From positions 186,001-250,000 of the forward strand of contig MBPM02000081.1 of assembly GCA_001695595.3 (NCBI GenBank): 64,000 bases of DNA, in the 5' to 3' direction. Under the pieces are notes generated by a model. That model had not been told where the DNA came from, ran no database searches, and saw nothing but the letters and a program-made list of their open reading frames with translations. The DNA is from Plasmopara viticola (Eukaryota > Oomycota > Peronosporomycetes > Peronosporales > Peronosporaceae). A program made the position numbers and the translations under genes. Of this stretch, positions 1 to 12,583 are shown one piece after another (position 1 is the first letter of the stretch; each line of letters begins with the position of its first letter).

Positions 1-89
1 AGATAGATGGAAGAATTTCCTATACCCAAAACGCCAATGGATGGTCTAAAGACCAGAAAATACCTCCGAAGCGCTTAGCTTCAATGGTT

Positions 90-360
90 TTGAAAGAAAT
101 GTTCCAATTCTTAGCCGCTTAACGACTCCAACGAATTCTGTGAAGCACAATTACCTTGCCACTTCACAAGAAATTGACAATACTTATAAAAGGACTTCTG
201 TTTTACTGCCCACTCTACACGAAAGTGCAATTAGTTATATGAAGCGCTGGAGGACGCTGCTCATTTTAAGAGAATATTGAGAAATGACTACTCCGGCGTG
301 ACCCTGTATGAGTCTGCACTTAAAATAGGTCGTGGCGGTCAGACTGTAGTATTTTGTTGA
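90..360 (+). repeat. Degenerate copy of an unclassified ATSQE repeat family
   Basis: The plus strand reads as a decayed protein sequence (PVKHNYLATSQE, then RTSVLL and LHES). It matches, in inverted orientation, the reading frame at 2097-2471, which carries PVKHDYRATSQE, RTSTLL and LHES. A third, shorter relative lies near 29640-29700 on the minus strand (SATSQELL). This copy has lost its frame. The family is unknown to me; a gag-like region of a retroelement is possible because a Ty3/gypsy fragment follows at once, but that is only a guess. Confidence 0.4.
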
Positions 361-403
361 CCCTTGTAATATTATAAAGGAGATGAGCTTCTTCCATCAA
401 TAA

Positions 404-640
404 ACCTCTGTTTATGGTTTTGCCGAACGAGGCAGAGAAATTTAGTGTCGTGAACACCGCGTCCGGCTACACCATCTGTTCTGCGTTGCCGCCACTCATC
501 TAGACGGTAACATGCAAGTCATCTTGTTCGAGACGAGAGAGTTAAAAGCTGCCGGACAAATCTATCACACTCATAACAAAGATTTGTTTGCTTTAGACAA
601 AAGTAGAGTTCCACAAGCGTATACTGGGGCTTAGGTTCAA
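404..640 (+). pseudogene. Ty3/gypsy RT-RNase H junction relic
   Basis: The first part reads VLPNEAEKFSVVNTASGY in one frame, which corresponds to the family pattern VLALPDFxKPFxVxxDASDY at the start of Ty3/gypsy RNase H. After a frameshift near 500 the sequence continues as VILFETRELKAAGQIYH, matching the xxxxSRxLxxAExNYxxHDKE segment. The DAS aspartate of RNase H is replaced (NTAS), and there is at least one frameshift, so the fragment is dead. No LTRs were found around it. Confidence 0.7.
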
Positions 641-1829
641 TGGTCTCATTTGACATGGACCTATATGAGTGGCATTCTATACGCCCCAGGCAAATTGGCT
701 GCATTTGTCGCGGATAAGCTCTTCTACGTCAAATTCAGGCCATTTAGAGGTACTTAGCCTGCTGACGAGCTTTTGCGCAGGTCAAACTATGAGTTGGTCC
801 AAAACAACATAGCTTAACGCTCTGTTGACGAATTAATTTCTAGAAATTAGAAAAGAAATCCAACTAAGAGTTTTTCTAGTTGCAGGTGATGACGGCACCG
901 ATAACAGTTGCATGACTACGTGTGGACAGCCCGTCTGCTCCACTTAGGAGTAGATTTGGCCCATTCAGCCTGATCCGTCAATTCTTTTAAAGACACGTGA
1001 AGTATGATGTACTTCTGAGGCGTGTGATGATTCAACTTGTTGTCGTTGGGGTCAAGACATGCTAAAGATTCAGCTTTGCGACTGATACATCCGTTTAATA
1101 ATCATCTGTTCAAAGTCGATATGCTTTATTATAGAAAGTAATGTCAACATGGGCATCGTGCTGTGCCGTGATTCGCGTCAGCAAGATATTGTAATTGGCA
1201 CCTGTTCCAGCTAGTACAACTGGCAAATCAACAGCAAGGCTGCTCATAGCTATAGCCCTTAAATTTTATGGACCTCAAAGGACTATGTTTATATTGAAAC
1301 TCGTGGCTAACCACTACATTTTGACAAATCCTATTATGCCATAGAAAAGAGCTTCATTTGACAGATGGTCGCACGAGATATTTCAGCCGTGTGTGCTCGA
1401 AGAGACACCACGCTATGGCGTCACATGCGTGAATTTAATTCACTTCTGTTTCGACTATTCAATTATTTTATAGCTACGCTACCACGAATGCTTCTGGGAT
1501 GAGTACTCGAAAGGCTGTGAATTTTTTTTTGCCAACATTTGATCTAAAAAGCAATGACGCTTCGGGAACAACTCTACGATTGCACAAAAAGTTAGCAAAG
1601 CACAAGTAGCAGGTCAACTGATATGATTGCATCCACTCAAGTAAAGCAAGCGAACTCTCTAGTTTTATATTAAAGGGAACGTCGTATGTTTATTGAGTGG
1701 TTACGTGCTACTAGATCCTAAGATCTTACCACAGGAAAGAATAAGCTTGATGTCTTTGAGACAAAGCAAAACGGAGTATCATTAAAGCTTTGGTTGTCCT
1801 GGAGAGGCACGGGAGGCGCACACCATCGA
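641..1829. other. No gene recognised
   Basis: No frame of credible coding character is seen on either strand. A stretch near 910-950 resembles the reverse complement of part of 7441-7520 over about 30 bases, consistent with old repeats. Confidence 0.4.
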
Positions 1830-2096
1830 CTATCCAACGGCGATGTTGACACACCCATCATTATAAAAGGAATTTTCGATACTCAGGACTTCAAGTCTTA
1901 CAATTCCCAACACATCTAAAACGCACTGCTCCGTGTTTGATCTTGTCGGTTGAATAAGAATGGTAGCCATATGGCGGCTGATGGTGTCCATAGTCACAGG
2001 TAAAGTGGCCATTATGCTGTGCGCTTTGATTGACCGGTCGAGCTTAGAGCTGACTACGAGAAGAGCAGATTTTCTAGGCAACTTAAACACCTTGCT

Positions 2097-2471
2097 CTAA
2101 AGAGCGAGGCGAAGGATTGTCCTCTGAAGTTCATGGATCGCATCAGCATGAAAGCCCAATTCCGCGTCAAAATTCTTAAAAGTCAAAGTTTTTCTTAAGA
2201 CCAAGGTCTGGCAGTCAGGATCTACTCCGAGTGCGATCGTAAGCGCATATGAATTCATTTCGCCGGAATGTTGCATTCCATATAAATTTCTTAATGCTAA
2301 AGAACGAGCAGCCTCCTCCAGGGCACCTCCAAAGCCAACCACACTCTCGTGTAGAGCGCGCAGTAAAGTAGAAGTCCTTTCACAGACGCTATGAACTTCT
2401 TGTGAAGTGGCGCGGTAATCGTGCTTCACAGGTTTCGTCGGAGCCGCTGAAACGGCCAAGAAATGGCTCAT
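2097..2471 (-). CDS. 124-aa ORF of the ATSQE repeat family (hypothetical)
   Basis: This uninterrupted minus-strand frame begins MSHFLAVSAA and includes PVKHDYRATSQE near residues 14-25 and a helix-forming middle (LLRALHESVV). It is the best preserved member of a repeat that also occurs inverted at 90-360 and in part near 29640-29700. I do not recognise a domain. Repetition and neighbouring retroelement relics suggest a transposon-borne reading frame rather than a host gene. An 86-aa frame at 1830-2090 on the same strand may be its broken continuation; part of that frame also resembles sequence near 36880-36930. Confidence 0.35.
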   Translation of the reverse strand: MSHFLAVSAAPTKPVKHDYRATSQEVHSVCERTSTLLRALHESVVGFGGALEEAARSLALRNLYGMQHSGEMNSYALTIALGVDPDCQTLVLRKTLTFKNFDAELGFHADAIHELQRTILRLAL

Positions 2472-2479
2472 TGCAATCT

Positions 2480-3460
2480 GGAAAATTCAACAGTAAGCGT
2501 TTGTAAGTCGCGACCGCACGCTGGCGCGCACCTTATTTACGCTCGGTACTTGATATTTCAGAGCCTGGCCCAAAATTTGCAAGGGACGATTAATCTCAAA
2601 GCTGTGCTGTCTCAGACCCTTTGAAAGCGCAAATTTTACAGGTAGCTTACAGACGAATAGTAGGTTGATAAATCAATTTGATTTCTGTGTTACATCCTGG
2701 GGCTAAATCGTAAACAGCACTTTGTAATCGAATAGTGATGTTGCGGTGCTTCGCAGCAGCAAAGCTTGAGTAAAACTCACTCATTTTTTTGTCGCTTCTT
2801 TCGACAACAAGTGATATTGTCAAGTGTCACTTTCACGGTTTCAAAAGCACACTCATTAACTCCGCAAGAGCGCGCTGGAACACTGGCGCTTCAACACAAT
2901 TTTCTTATATACACCACGTGAGTAGTGGCCACTGAAGGCGTTTGTAACGCGCTAGGTAGATGAGTGCATTGGCCAATCAGTATATATTCCAAAGCATTAT
3001 TTCTTCTATGTTGGATCCGTTGTTTGAAGAGTAAGTAAATTATTTCAAAATGGCGACTAACGTTAGTACTCGGCTCAATTGGAAGACTTCATTGCTAGAC
3101 CCACCCGTGTTTCTTACCTTAACTCGTATCAGCAAAAATACCTCAGGGCGAATCTTTATTCATAATGGGCTTTGCTGTCTTAATATTTGGGTAGTTTGAA
3201 AGGCCAATATGTTCAAAACCAACTATCACACATTTTTTGGTGAGCCCACTCATCCCTAAACTTGAGAATGTAATTGAAGTCTTGCCGACAGAATTGATTG
3301 ATTAATTACATAACGACCAACACTGTCGCTTATTGAGTATTAAAGGGAACATCTAAACACAAGAACATTGTATAAAATGAATTACTCTTAAATAAAATTT
3401 GGGTCCCGTTAGAATCATAATAGAGAACAGTAGCTCATCAAACGATCGTATATTTTCCTG
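2480..3460. other. AT-rich stretch with no gene seen
   Basis: No coding frame, structural RNA or terminal repeats could be supported here. Confidence 0.4.
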
Positions 3461-3462
3461 CA

Positions 3463-3960
3463 GGCCTAAGGTAAGGCCTGCAGTTTGTCATAGGCCGCCC
3501 CCCCCACCACATCAATTGCAAAACCGCACCTTATATATAGATTAAGAGGAAATTATGTGACAAACTGGTGCAACGGGCCGCACTTGAAGCAGAGGCTTTG
3601 TATCATACAAACGAATTCATTTGCAATAAAGCAAAAGAGCAATGGGAGTATTTATAGCTGCTTTCAGGTTACAAAGATTAAGTTTTAAATCTAGCCCTCC
3701 ATCCACATTAGCAATTAAGGATTAGTTATCGTACCATGGGTTTAAACTCACTATTTGAATGCTGTGTGCGAGATATAGGCCTACTCTATGTAGATGAGTA
3801 GTGCACGGTACATTTTCTCACGTACACTATAATTTAGCACTTGTTCATCGCTGTTCGATTTGCAGTACATGTTTGCAGCTCGATGTAATTTGTAATAAAT
3901 CTTAAGCGATCATATAGACACTGAGTTCTCGCAAAAGTATTAACAACGAGTCAATCTATT
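3463..3960 (+). repeat. Repeat shared with the upstream flank of effector E
   Basis: This stretch is similar, in the same orientation, to 37664-38110, which lies just upstream of effector E. Shared landmarks are a GCAGGCCT-like start, the string TGTGCGAG followed by CTCTATG, and a run around GCAGTACAT and TTTGCAGC. Here no effector follows, so either the flank is itself a dispersed repeat or a duplicated effector locus has lost its gene. Confidence 0.5.
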
Positions 3961-4290
3961 TATCGAGTATCAAGAATACAACGAATAAAAAAGCAGACCG
4001 AGTATTGTAAGTGGACTGTAAATATGTATTTCTTAACGACGGGTGTACATTGAGCTTTGTTATATTATCCATTAAGTTGTCTTGCTACGTTGTCGTACAT
4101 AAGTTTTTGCTTAAACACACAAGGTACAAGGTACAGAAATTACATGTTAAAGTAGTCATAGATTTGTGGCAGGTGTGCCGCATACAAACGTAAGGCAATA
4201 GTAAGCTAAATACGCAAATCCAAACGCTCACTGAAATTTAGTCGTATTTGTATGTCAGTTATAATAGTCGCACATAACTATAAAGAGGTA

Positions 4291-4497
4291 TCAAACACTT
4301 TCCTTACTGAAACCAATGATGCAGCAATTGAACATTACCCTACTAATGCTGTGGTATGCAGCGTAAACTTCGATGGCGACATTGTCGAGAACAATGTGGT
4401 GGATTACGACAAGCCACGGCTTTAATAATGCTGAGTAAATATACAGTCTACCAAAATGGACATATGTACAGTGTGCCGGTAATACTCTGTCCACCAT
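4291..4497 (-). repeat. Degenerate repeat related to 19491-19703
   Basis: The minus-strand reading contains HHIVLDNVAIEVYAAYHSIS. The plus-strand reading at 19600-19680 contains HHIAIDNVN, VYVAHHNIS. Conservation at the protein level between two inverted copies implies a formerly coding mobile sequence. I do not recognise the family. Confidence 0.35.
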
Positions 4498-6000
4498 ATT
4501 TCATGATATCCATAGTTTTTGATGAACGACTTCACTCATCATCAATATAATGGCGGGAGCTTTATACCTTTTACGCAATCGCATTCAGCTTTTAAGCTAC
4601 GTGAAAGTTGTTGAATGCCTGCAAAACTTGCCGGATTTAAAATCGACCGATTATGGAAAGAGAACATACTTATTTCAAGTACATCTAAAGTCAAATTGAC
4701 CAGTGTTCCTCTTGCGTGTCAGACTGAGAATCTTAGGCCCTTGTGCTTTTTTCGTTTGTGTCCATATTCGGTAATCGGAAGATATAATTGGTTAAAGACA
4801 TAACTAGCTCGAGCGCTTCATATGCACGAGCAAACGATGTTCGATTGATTTAAGTGCAAATGATTACAATTACGAATTACACAAAGCTTCAGTTATATAC
4901 TGCATGTCGAAGGCGATAAACGATTGCTGAGTTACGATTACTACGAAGTACTCATCTGCATAGAGTAGTATCGGTGCTTCACCGTTTTTCGTTTGTGATT
5001 ATTTTTTTATAAAGAGCACCAAATAATAATAAAATTAATTAAATAGTTGTGAGAAAAATTCAGGTATGGATACGCCTCGCACACGATGAAATCGAGTTCA
5101 ACGTGTTGGTAAAAGGTCAAGGTAATATGATAGGGGTTCTGAGATTGTATAGCCCTATCTTCGAGATATAAAAGCAGCATTAAAAACTACTATTGTGTTT
5201 TCATTCCATCCTTGCACGAAAATGGCTCGGCTAATGTAAGACCCATTACAGCAGTGTGTCACACAATATATAAGGGGGGGTGCTGCTTTTGTTACGACTG
5301 GCGGCCGATGACAGTACCTCACATCACTTTCCGCAGTATAGGCTTGCAGCAGAATATACGATCTTGCAGCGAATGTACACTGCATGAGACAAAAGTATAT
5401 TCGATAAGTAAGCAGCATTGCAAGAAGTTCTTTGTATCGGTAGCTTACGAAGTATTTCAGTTATGAACACCGATTAAAGGCCTAACGTGCACCATAAGCC
5501 AATATGTCTCAAAATGACAAGAAGTTATTGAGAGCCAGCCCTTGCATAATAATAAGCTTATTTTTATAATTCTTTGATTAAATTTAAAGGAGAAATATGA
5601 GTGCTATCCATCCCTTCATTATTCTGTAAGTAAAATGAGTTTGGTCATACCGATGCCAAACGCACCGCAAAGAGGGATGCAATTGACTGAGTATTTTAAC
5701 GGTGCAAAGCCATTTTCCACCTCACCATACCGAATAACGTGCACCTACTGCTCTATATCCCTCGGTGGCAGACACCTCCGCTTTCAGGCGACAAAAATGG
5801 TGAAAACTTCCGCAGGGGCTCAGGCAAACCTTCTTCTTGTTATCTGTTTGCAAAGGTCCTAGGCTAAAGACAATGCCGCGAGCCACCTTCTTTGCCGAGA
5901 ATTGTACCCTAAAAGTTTTTTTTGTGTCAAGCTCACCGGTCGTGCAAAATGCCTCAAATGCGAAGACAGAAATTTTTTGATAGTTTACGAGAGCCAAGAC
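4420..6000 (+). repeat. About 1.6-kb degenerate repeat, second copy at 34650-35800
   Basis: Collinear patches link this segment to 34650-35800: ATACTCTGTC near 4480 and 34665, the TTACAC(A/G)AAGCT region near 4880 and 34835, GGCGG(C/G)C(C/G) TATGACAGT-like sequence near 5305 and 35055, and CTTCTTTGCC near 5888 and 35692. Short frames exist on both strands, but none survives in both copies, so this is treated as a decayed repeat and not as genes. Confidence 0.45.
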
Positions 6001-9000
6001 CCAATCTGAAATGGCTTTGCAAGGTCACCAGTGTGGTATGCCAGGAAGAAGAGGGTATAGTCAAAATACTTACCCTTGGTAATATCAATATGGTGGGCTC
6101 AGTAATTAAACTTCACCCACTAGTTTTGAAGACTCGCCCACCGTCAGTCAACGACGTTAATCGCAACTTAAAGAGAAATACCTCATTTTTTTAACAATAG
6201 GTCCAGCGAGGAAGATATGAAACTTTCTGATACATCTATGCAGGCTATAGCGCCAAGCAGTACGTTTATCTATCTTGCCTTCCACTTGGTCTCTTCTAAA
6301 ACCTCAAATCCCGTGGCATCTATAAAAACTTTGTTTAGAGTGAGGCATAGTTTCACCGCGATCTTACGTCGGTCACCGTAACGAAATCGCTTAGTGATGT
6401 CACTTGGCATCATAAGAAACCAGAAGAAAAGAATGGGTTGTACCGTTTTTGGTACACGCTTAGATTCCCCCAGCATCATAGATAGAGCTTTTTGATCGGA
6501 GAATGTATATACAGAGTGAAGAAAACTTCAGGCAGATAACAAAAAAACAGAGCAAGATCAAACAAAGTACTGGGCATCCGTGAACTTAGTTTACAATTTA
6601 CTTGTCTTGAGAGACAACCTAACTCCTAGATACATTGCCTCTGGTAGCGTGACTGCTCGGCGCTGAAAACTCAAATGCTATGGGGTGTACCCGGGAAGGT
6701 CGATAGTGTACGCCTTCCCAAGCCTAAGCAGGTCCCCATGAATTTTCAATGATAAATTTTTTTTGCTCATATTCGCCAAACACACCCTTCGTTTTTAAAA
6801 TCTTACAATACTAGACCCCCTTCAATAAATACAGATATACTTTTTTTCTATGAAAAATGATATTGTATTTCTGAGCTGGATAAAATTGCATCTTTTGCCA
6901 TACAAATTTTACTTAGAAGCATCCATAGCTTTAATGATAAGCGTAGCTCTAGAAAGTTTGAGCTCGTCGATATCGATGTGATAAATTTATAGACATTGTT
7001 GAGCCCAGACACAATCATTGAGAGCTTGTCGAGCTACCAATGTGAGGCAGCATCCCACATGCTGCGCGGTGTATCTTTAAGCACACACATTTGATTACTT
7101 CCGTGTGATCAACTGTCGAATGAAAGTCATATCTTTGCCGTCAGCAGGCGAATTTGCATAAATCTTCCGAGGGCCACAGTCAAAGAAAAAGCATATAGAC
7201 TTTTAACAGTCCAAAAGAGCCGATAGATATAGAAAAGCTAATGTGTGCGTCGAGAAGTCGAATCTTTGGTAGGTCTAATAGGTTTGTGTACTTGCCACCC
7301 ACTCTTACATGTGGGGCCACCAATATGCTGTAGACCATAAAAAAATTTCTTGACCCAAATGACAATAAATTGAAGCATTAAATGCCTCAGAAGTAAACAA
7401 ATTTTGGGTCTTATTTGCTGAAAGCAATAACTCCATCTGTATCTCTAAAGTAATTCCATGTGGAGAACATTGGCTGTCCACACGTAGCAGCGCAAATACA
7501 ATCGGCTTCAATGAGCTGACCATACGACTTTGTCATCTTCGCTGACGTTTTAGATCGCATTAAGGGATTTCGATTGGCTTCCGTTATTTCTGCCTCCAGC
7601 TTTTTTTCTTGTAGACGGACAAAATTCCGAGTACCTCTCCACTCAGCGGCGTTACTGTACTTTATCGCCGACGCAAGCGTGGTCGTCATCTCTCCCACTG
7701 AATCCATTCCAAAGGCCGCTTTAATAGCGTGAGCCGCTGCAGATATAAGTATTTATGAAATACAAAATTCAGCCCTACCGATATGGGTCAACGTATCGCA
7801 AGGCCTGTGCGAAAGCATATCAGCATCTATAGAGACTTGACTAGCCTACAATAAGCGAAGAAGTCATTAATTGCGAAAATTTGCAACCGTCCAGCCATTC
7901 TATAAAGCATGTGTAGCGTAGTTATGAGCAATATTATAGATTTGTGTCTCAATTGACTACAACGAATATACACTCAGCATATGCTCTTAGAATTATAGTA
8001 CTGTTCCTTTATAACAAACTAATTTATTTCATGAATGTAATGGATTCATTTGGCAGCTGTAAGCTGCTTTAATCAAAATAAATAAATTTGCTCATGACTC
8101 TTTTGATTAAGTTGCAGTAACGCGGAGCCGATAGTTTAATTAGAAACGGCGTAAACGACACTAAAGTCTTTGTCTCGTCCCGTTCAAGTGTCCGATGTAA
8201 AGCTTACTGGTGCTTGGATAATCAGCACCACTTAAGTTTTATTTTGCAACGCTTAACAAGATCTTAGTGGAGTTGTGTCAATACTTGACTGAGCATACCA
8301 CTTTTTTTCTTTTACGAACATGGCGTAAGCAAGCCGGTACGGCTTTATTTCTTGCTCGATTTGCATGACTGCTTACAAAAGCCAAGGACGTCAACGTCGT
8401 CTCCCTCAGCGACACATTTTACGATTTTGATGAACCAATAAGGCCCCATGATCTCAAAATTTAATATGGGGCTAGGGAGCTGACTGATCCAGCTTTAGAC
8501 GAACATACTGTCAAAGTGTGTTGAAAAAGAAGCCCACAAGGGTTGAATGGAATGTATACAGACAGTGAAACGTCGGCGGGGTGCTTAAAACCTCTTGTGT
8601 CATTCCTTACCTTCCATAAAATGTTGTCAGACGTACAAACCGTCACGGAAGGTTTAGCTGACTCTCTCTTTTAATTTGGCCATGACCATATTCCAGAATT
8701 AGTTGACAATGCAACGTAAAACCAAACGTGTTGTTTGCAGCACAAGCTTTCCAAGAAGTGGTTTCGCGCGAGTATCCACTGCAATGCTTATCTTATTGTG
8801 AGCATGACCCGGCCGCCGAATTTTATCTGTTTTTTAAGCGCAGAAAATTAGTGACGAGTCTGGAGATCTATACTTCCGCACCATGCAATTTTTTGTCAGT
8901 TAAGGAACAGAGCTATCTGATTTAAATGTTCACGTTGGCCAGCTGAGGCTACTGTTGACTAAAAACCGTTGTGTCAACATCGACAATTGCGTCTATGCAG

Positions 9001-9224
9001 TAGGGGACCGGCGTCTCGAACGAAGCTATGGACACAACACAAAAGCCGTTGAGGGTTGACTGACATTGCGCTCTTAAGAACTTTTTAGAAGTGGTTTCGT
9101 ACAGCCAACTATTTGCACAAGTATACTATTGACTATGCGGGTCTCACAAAGACTTTGCCCGGTTTCACTCTACTATAATATCCAGTGGTCATCGAAAAGC
9201 CGAGACCAATGTGCCTCAAGGTGA
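6001..9224. other. Degenerate intergenic sequence
   Basis: No supportable gene. Sequence near 6680-6720 (GGGAAGGTCGATAGTGTACGCC) resembles 37032-37055 and could be LTR debris, but no paired LTR was found. Sequence near 8380-8490 resembles 26890-27020 (both contain CTGATCCAGCTT followed by ACGAA), another pair of old repeat copies. The 98-aa minus-strand frame at 7411-7707 has no recognisable domain. Confidence 0.35.
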
Positions 9225-9400
9225 GCCTTCTACAGAAACTAATTTTGGCTTTCTTCAAGAGACAAAGTTGTCCGACGTCGTTTTCGATTCATCTGACGAT
9301 GGCATCAGCTTCGCGGCGTTGCAACTCGATGAGAAAGGACGTATGACTTCAACTTAGACAACTTAAAGCAGCCGGACGAACAAATATATTTATGGTTGGC
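9225..9400 (+). pseudogene. Ty3/gypsy RNase H relic
   Basis: One frame reads LQETKLSDVVFDSSDDGISF then ALQLDEKGR, the typical Ty3/gypsy pattern LPDFxKPFxVxxDASDxAIGxALxQLDExGR. Just downstream, in another frame and after a stop, comes RQLKAAGRT, matching SRQLKAAERNY. Frameshift and stops show it is inactive. The following 113-aa plus frame (9396-9737) has no clear assignment. Confidence 0.7.
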
Positions 9401-10019
9401 TACTTTCGATCTAGTAAGCACTGGTAAGGTTCGTGGTGCTTATTCTAAGCTCCAATTTTTCCGAAAACTACTCAGACCACACAGTTTTGAGAACAGTGAT
9501 CATTTGTTTCGCAATTGTAAAGAATGTCATGATTGTTCTCGTTCTTCACGAAATTTAAGTTTTATGCTAAGTTCGTTAGACAAAAAATTATATCTGATGT
9601 ACAAAATTGCTTTAACTATTAGAGCTATTGACTTGACTATACTTCATAGTCGACGTTGTCAAATTAGAGTGATTGAAGTCTCGACAGCGTTTGTAGTTGC
9701 ACACCCCGAAGTGATCAGATGGTGTGTTGCGTTATAAATTGGTTCCGGCAGATCCAGCCCAAGCCGTTGATTTTAAAAACAAAGTCCCGAAGTCCGAAGA
9801 TTCTTAAAGATACATGATAATCATTTGAGCAAAAGAATACCTTATTTTCAATTTTTTCGGGGATCCCATGTTCAAAAAATGACAATGAACAAAAGGACCT
9901 ATGATGACCAAGTATGTAAAAGCTCTATAGACCCGCGAAAGGGTCAAATCCATCGCTTATATGTCAACACCCTTACAGGGCCGGATAGAAAAAAAGCATT
10001 TTTCTGACGTTTGAGTCCC

Positions 10020-11473
10020 GTAAGCCTTAAATTACAAGCTGACGGAAATTAATGCATAATAGTGCTCGTGTGCCACCTGAGCAAAATGGTGCATTTGTCA
10101 TCTGCTTCAGCCAGCATAATTGGTAAATAGAAAGCATGTTTGTGGATACGGTATTAAAGTAGTATGGCATTTCGGGCCCTGTATCGCGGTTTGCTACTGC
10201 GCATTCACGTATTTTGTTTACTAATTCCATCACCATATTTCACTCGGACGGATTATCCGACAGAAAGGGTCACGCATGTGCCCGAAGACACACTACTCAA
10301 TATGTGCGCTTAGGCACCACATTTGTGTTTTGGTGGTTGAGTTCGCAGTCAACAATTCAATTCACACAAACCTTGACCTTTCGTAGATAAATTGAGACAC
10401 GCATAAGTTCCGCTAGCACTCCGAAGTACGAAGCTTTAAAAAAGAGTAAATGAGAGGCTGGGTAACTTTATTTTACAAACCTTACATATAAGATTAGTTT
10501 CCAACCAAAAAAGCGTTACGCTTAGCAAGAAACCGGCCGAAAATAATGAGCAGGACAAGGAAGTCAATTGCACCCAACCACGATTGAAAAATCAGTTACC
10601 AATTGAACATGACGAGGTGAGCTTAAATTTTCTTTATCAAATATACACGGTTTTAGAATTTACCAAAAAATCGATATCTTTGAAAGTGTTGAGACATCAT
10701 TACAACGTAATTTGTCGTCTTTGACTTCATTCTCTCTCCCTCGGATCGTTTCTTTTGTGTACAACTCATCTTTACAATGTACTGCGTGACTCGGTTGCTG
10801 TACTTGTCTATCCAAGTTTCGCTGGTGCTTGGCATCAGACACTGACTGTTCTTCCACATTAACGGCTTCCGCAACTTTTCCAATCTAGATAACTAATATA
10901 CATTAATAACTTGGAATCGAAAATCTTTACTTTAGGCACAGAACATAACGTCGTCGTTACCGCTGCATCTTTTTACAGAATTCTCTTTCCAGCATTGTCG
11001 GTTATAACATGCCAGACGTCACACTATCACTTTCAAGTGCTGGAAGAGGATTAGCTTGGCTACATCTGCAGCTGCTCGGCTGTCGGCCCGATGAGAAGCG
11101 CAACGCAATAAACGCGTAAAATGTGCCGCGCACGTAGATGAAATTGAGCTTTGAAAATACAATATTTCCAGAGTTGATGTACCGCTATAAGATGTGGGTG
11201 ACAAATTGTTTTGAACTGAATTTGAAGGCCGGTCGTCACCACTCAATTTTCACGAACCCTTCATCGTTCCTGAGCTTTATTCGCAAGGACGCACAATGTC
11301 AAAGAGCAGCAGGAAGAAAATTTTTTGAAGCAATTGTACTAGTAGAAATCTGTCCAAATAGTGACCACCGTATGCCATCATGTGGTTACAAAAAATCCCT
11401 TTAATGTTTACATTGTCGAGCAAGTAGAGCGCATGCCCGTCCTGGCTGGTCGCTTTCAGCTTTCTGCACTGAG
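10020..11473 (+). mobile_element. Mutator-like element copy M1, 5' part (degenerate)
   Basis: Aligned by eye, this interval is collinear with 23541-26175, once the non-LTR insertion there is removed, and with parts of 28590-30800. The frame MYRYKMWVTNCFELNLKAGR begins at 11177 and matches the second copy at 25874. The element is interrupted after about 11473 and resumes at about 14921, where transposase motifs are found. At 10400-10430 this copy keeps the uninterrupted site corresponding to the non-LTR insertion point in copy M2. Confidence 0.6.
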
Positions 11474-11955
11474 GATCGGGAAATGTAATACCTGAAGCGC
11501 GAATATGGGGTTATTTCTGCCATACTTCAGCTTTTGGTCAAAAGACTATCACTTACATACAAAGGGCCTATACGACACACAATATATATTGTATTACATA
11601 TTGATAAAGCTAGATCACGACGGCCTCCATTCAATCTCGCATGCGCGGATTAACGGCTTCCACGAGTTCTCTACCGCGGGTTATCCGCGTTAATTTCACC
11701 AGCAGGTTATGGCACCCGTAAAATTGGCTCTGCTTGACAACACACTCTCCACGAAAGTGCTGCTGACCTTGATAAAAAAATGATGGAGATTAGCTGCTAT
11801 GTTGGCTTTGCCCTTTTTTAAGAGGAGTAGCAGCTTCTATGTTACTTATTGTACCCGCTTAAAAAGTGTTCTTAGGGTCGGACCTGACAGTAAGGCCGTA
11901 ATTTCTTCCGAGAAGCCTTCGTCTTAAAGGCCATTAGAAAGGATAAACATTCTTT

Positions 11956-12381
11956 TTACCGTCGGATCGACGATTGTGTGTCTTCAAAAAGTATATAGAT
12001 GCCGCTTTCCTTCATTGTGAGCTCTATGATTGGCTGGCGATTTGTAGCCGCCAGACTTGTGAGTACTCGCCCGATCACCCTTCCAACCAATATGCTGCTG
12101 GCTATCAGAATCATTTGACGCCATATGGACATCCGTACTCGCTCTGACAGCAAAATCGAGCACTGCAACAACGCTTGAAGCTTGATTTCCTCATGACTCG
12201 TATTAGACTTGAAGGCTTCAGGATCATATTGCTTGCAGAGACGCCTTACATAGGCGTTGGGTCCATCGACATCGTTTTGAAAAGATTTTATGTACGCCGA
12301 CTCATCCGACCGTGAAAGTCCAAATGATTGATAGTTAAACGTTTTTATAGATAACGTTTTTATGGCAGGTTTTAGTACCAT
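11956..12381 (-). CDS. 141-aa hypothetical ORF
   Basis: This open minus-strand frame starts MVLKPAIKTL and has no domain I recognise. It contains a hydrophobic stretch around LIASSILVGRVIG. It lies about 200 bases downstream of, and on the same strand as, the gypsy integrase relic at 12584-13105, so it may belong to the same decayed element. No signal peptide or RxLR motif is present. Confidence 0.25.
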   Translation of the reverse strand: MVLKPAIKTLSIKTFNYQSFGLSRSDESAYIKSFQNDVDGPNAYVRRLCKQYDPEAFKSNTSHEEIKLQALLQCSILLSERVRMSIWRQMILIASSILVGRVIGRVLTSLAATNRQPIIELTMKESGIYILFEDTQSSIRR

Positions 12382-12583
12382 ATTCCCTTAAAATATTTTT
12401 TAACTCACCTTATCATGTCTATCCAACGGTATATTCGATTATTCGTGGACGGGTGCTAATGCAATCCTTGTCATGCTCATTACGTTCAGTCGGCTTCTCG
12501 CCAAGCCAAACATTATTGTGTAAGGAAATTGATTTCAAACTTGAGATCTGTGAGACCTAAGGCTCCTCCAGCCTCTCCTCCAC

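Noticed and set aside
3499..3507. Run of C near a purine-poor stretch
   Set aside because: Short homopolymer within a degenerate repeat; no structural or regulatory meaning supported.
5722..5997. 91-aa minus-strand ORF
   Set aside because: The corresponding stretch of the repeat copy at 35480-35800 does not keep this frame, so it is not supported as coding.
6660..6760. LTR of a retrotransposon
   Set aside because: Resembles 37030-37060, but no TG...CA boundaries, primer-binding site or paired copy could be defined.
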